Below, in pieces: positions 6,359 through 7,390 of a stretch of 7,390 nt of DNA. The stretch is from the NCBI GenBank assembly GCA_017613225.1, contig JAGAEH010000195.1, positions 1-7,390 on the forward strand. The letters run 5' to 3'. The DNA comes from Lachnospiraceae bacterium. Its GTDB lineage: Bacteria > Bacillota > Clostridia > Lachnospirales > Lachnospiraceae. Made by a program: the position numbers and the translations under genes. Position 1 is the first letter of the stretch. The number at the start of each line of letters is the position of its first letter. Below the pieces are notes generated by a model that did not search any database, was not told the origin of the DNA, and worked only from the letters and a program-made list of their open reading frames with translations.

Positions 6359-7120
6359 ATGAAGATATTACTTTCCGGCATCGGCGGCCACATGGGGGCC
6401 GAGGTGCTGAAACTGGCCGGGGAAGGATACCGCGGTGCAAAAATCATTGCGGGAGTAGATCCCATGGGATGCAGTCTTCAAGACGTCCCCTGCTATAAAA
6501 GCTTTGCGGAAGTGCCGGAGGAGATCTGCAGGGAAACGGATCTTATTGTAGACTTTTCCCATCATTCCGGTACGGCAGCCATGGTGGGTTTTGCCCTGCA
6601 AAACAGGCTGCCCCTGGTCGTCGCCACTACCGGCCAGACGCCGGAAGAGCGTGGGCTGATCGAGCAGGCGGCTGCGGAGATCCCGGTCTTTTTCGCCGCC
6701 AACTTTTCCATGGGCATCGCCCTGCTGATCGACCTGGCCAAAAAGGCGGCGGCAGCGCTGCCGGAGGCGGAGATCGAGATCGTGGAAGCTCATCACGACC
6801 GAAAGATCGACGCGCCCAGCGGCACGGCGCTGGCCATCGCGAAGGCGCTGCAGGAAGTCCGCCCTGAGGCCACGATCCACTCCGGCCGCAGCGGAATGGA
6901 AAAGAGGACGAAAGAGGAGATCGGCATCGCCGCCATCCGCATGGGCAATCTGGCAGGAATGCATGAGGTGCTGATCGGAACGCCGAATCAGACCATCACC
7001 CTGAAGCACGAGACCCACAGCCGGGCTCTGTTCGCGGAAGGGGCGCTGGCGGCTGCGGACTTTTTAAAGGATCAGCCTGCCGGACTGTACGACATGAACA
7101 CGATGATAAGCCGGCTGTAA
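6359..7120 (+). CDS. dapB: 4-hydroxy-tetrahydrodipicolinate reductase
   Basis: Reduces the DapA product with NAD(P)H to tetrahydrodipicolinate, the second step towards diaminopimelate. It is 253 aa, normal for the family. The N-terminal Rossmann domain starts with GIGGHMG (7-13). D34 in AGVDPMG is the acidic residue after the second strand, with no neighbouring arginine like the one used for NADPH in E. coli, so NADH may be preferred (inference). ATTGQ (89-93) and FFAANFSMG (111-119) are usual. The substrate motif EAHHDRKIDAPSGTA (143-157) holds the proton-donor-type H145 and K149. The segment RMGNLAGMHEV (194-204) replaces the common RxGxxxGEHxV pattern with GMH in place of GEH. The start is ATG 6359; ATG 6356 would add one Met. 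The frame is open back to 6143 through the palindrome, but that extension is not real protein. Confidence 0.96.
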   Translation: MKILLSGIGGHMGAEVLKLAGEGYRGAKIIAGVDPMGCSLQDVPCYKSFAEVPEEICRETDLIVDFSHHSGTAAMVGFALQNRLPLVVATTGQTPEERGLIEQAAAEIPVFFAANFSMGIALLIDLAKKAAAALPEAEIEIVEAHHDRKIDAPSGTALAIAKALQEVRPEATIHSGRSGMEKRTKEEIGIAAIRMGNLAGMHEVLIGTPNQTITLKHETHSRALFAEGALAAADFLKDQPAGLYDMNTMISRL

Positions 7121-7127
7121 GAGGATG

Positions 7128-7254
7128 ATAAGCTGCTTTCGTGCTTAGGAAGACTCTAAGCAGGAGCAAAAGCTGCTTTGCGAGAGCACTTAAGCGGTGC
7201 CTGCAGCACTTTTCGTGCTGTGGAAGACCCGCAGCAGGGACAAAAGCTGCTAAG
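7128..7254 (+). repeat. 74-base-period direct repeat with AAGAC-loop hairpins
   Basis: The unit 7141-7179 recurs at 7215-7253 with 30 of 39 identical bases and an exact 74-base offset. The similarity extends a little upstream (TTTCG before both). Each unit has an 8-bp hairpin with the invariant loop AAGAC: TGCTTAGG (7142-7149) with TCTAAGCA (7155-7162), and TGCTGTGG (7216-7223) with CCGCAGCA (7229-7236), each with one G-T wobble. The stems differ at several positions and keep pairing. Both units end in CAAAAGCTGCT, and the second runs into the core of palindrome copy 2. The first looks like a left arm that has lost its partner. Confidence 0.75.
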
Positions 7255-7390
7255 CTCAGCTTCCGTGCAGATGAACGCGGCCCTTCCTGCGGAACTCGCT
7301 GCGCTCAGACAGGTCCTCGGAAGGGCCTATCTGCCCGTTGCTTCGCTAAGGGCTTTTGTCAAATGCTGCTTGGTCTTTGCCACAGCACGA
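7213..7390. repeat. Long palindromic structured element, copy 2 (downstream of dapB), reaching the window edge
   Basis: The arms pair as TCGTGCTGTGG 7213-7223 with 7380-7390; AAGACC 7224-7229 with 7372-7377; GCAGCA 7231-7236 with 7364-7369; and GACAAAAGC 7239-7247 with 7352-7360. That is 32 pairs with small internal loops. The inner stem GGCCCTTCC (7279-7287) pairs with GGAAGGGCC (7319-7327) around a 31-base loop, exactly as long as in copy 1. GCAGAT (7267-7272) pairs with ATCTGC (7329-7334). The core 7239-7360 matches 6175-6296 at 101/122. The outer pairing is still perfect at the last base of the window, so the element may continue. It has no T tail and is not a standard terminator, though it could limit readthrough from dapB. 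Confidence 0.85.

Noticed and set aside
6135..6359. A 74-codon open frame across the dapA-dapB gap, and an in-frame extension of dapB back to 6143
   Set aside because: Both run through the palindrome, have no matching ribosome binding site at their starts, and show no protein-like composition. dapB has a clear start at 6356/6359.
7352..7360. Element copy 2 as an ordinary intrinsic terminator for dapB
   Set aside because: The T run here is part of a stem (paired with 7239-7247), and no T tail follows the hairpin within the window.

Overview
The window looks like chromosomal core sequence from a GC-rich member of the Clostridia, most likely Lachnospiraceae. The reasons are the rpoA-rplQ order that ends the large Firmicutes ribosomal-protein operon, the style of the RpoA N-terminus, an L17 protein enlarged by an internal insertion, and an exported SH3/3D-domain wall protein. 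The taxonomic call is inference, since no search was possible. All seven genes are on the + strand.

Layout. Positions 46-1554 hold rpoA and rplQ, the end of the ribosomal operon, closed by a strong hairpin (1568-1601). Next is a SpoU/TrmH-family RNA 2'-O-methyltransferase (1625-2401). A near-consensus promoter (2466-2494) then drives a secreted cell-wall protein (2531-3928) with a signal peptide, two SH3-like domains, a charged helix, 38 consecutive serines and a C-terminal 3D catalytic domain. A U-tailed terminator (3952-3980) ends that unit. A second good promoter (4004-4032) starts a transcription unit with an M42 metallo-aminopeptidase (4120-5190), dapA (5242-6138) and dapB (6359-7120). 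DapA and DapB catalyse consecutive steps towards diaminopimelate and lysine, feeding both peptidoglycan and protein synthesis.

The most interesting content is between and after the dap genes. The 220-base dapA-dapB gap is almost filled by a giant imperfect palindrome (6143-6333). A second, diverged copy lies downstream of dapB (about 7213 to the window end). The two share a 122-base core that aligns without gaps at 101/122 identity. Of the 21 substitutions, 12 fall in six base pairs where both partners changed together and pairing was kept. The arms outside the core differ in sequence but are self-complementary in each copy. Just after dapB a related unit is repeated at a 74-base period; it carries an 8-bp hairpin with an invariant AAGAC loop whose stem also covaries. 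This is the signature of a structure-conserved dispersed element, acting as RNA or as a palindromic mobile-type repeat, embedded in the dap transcript.

No CRISPR array, tRNA, rRNA or insertion-sequence transposase gene was seen.
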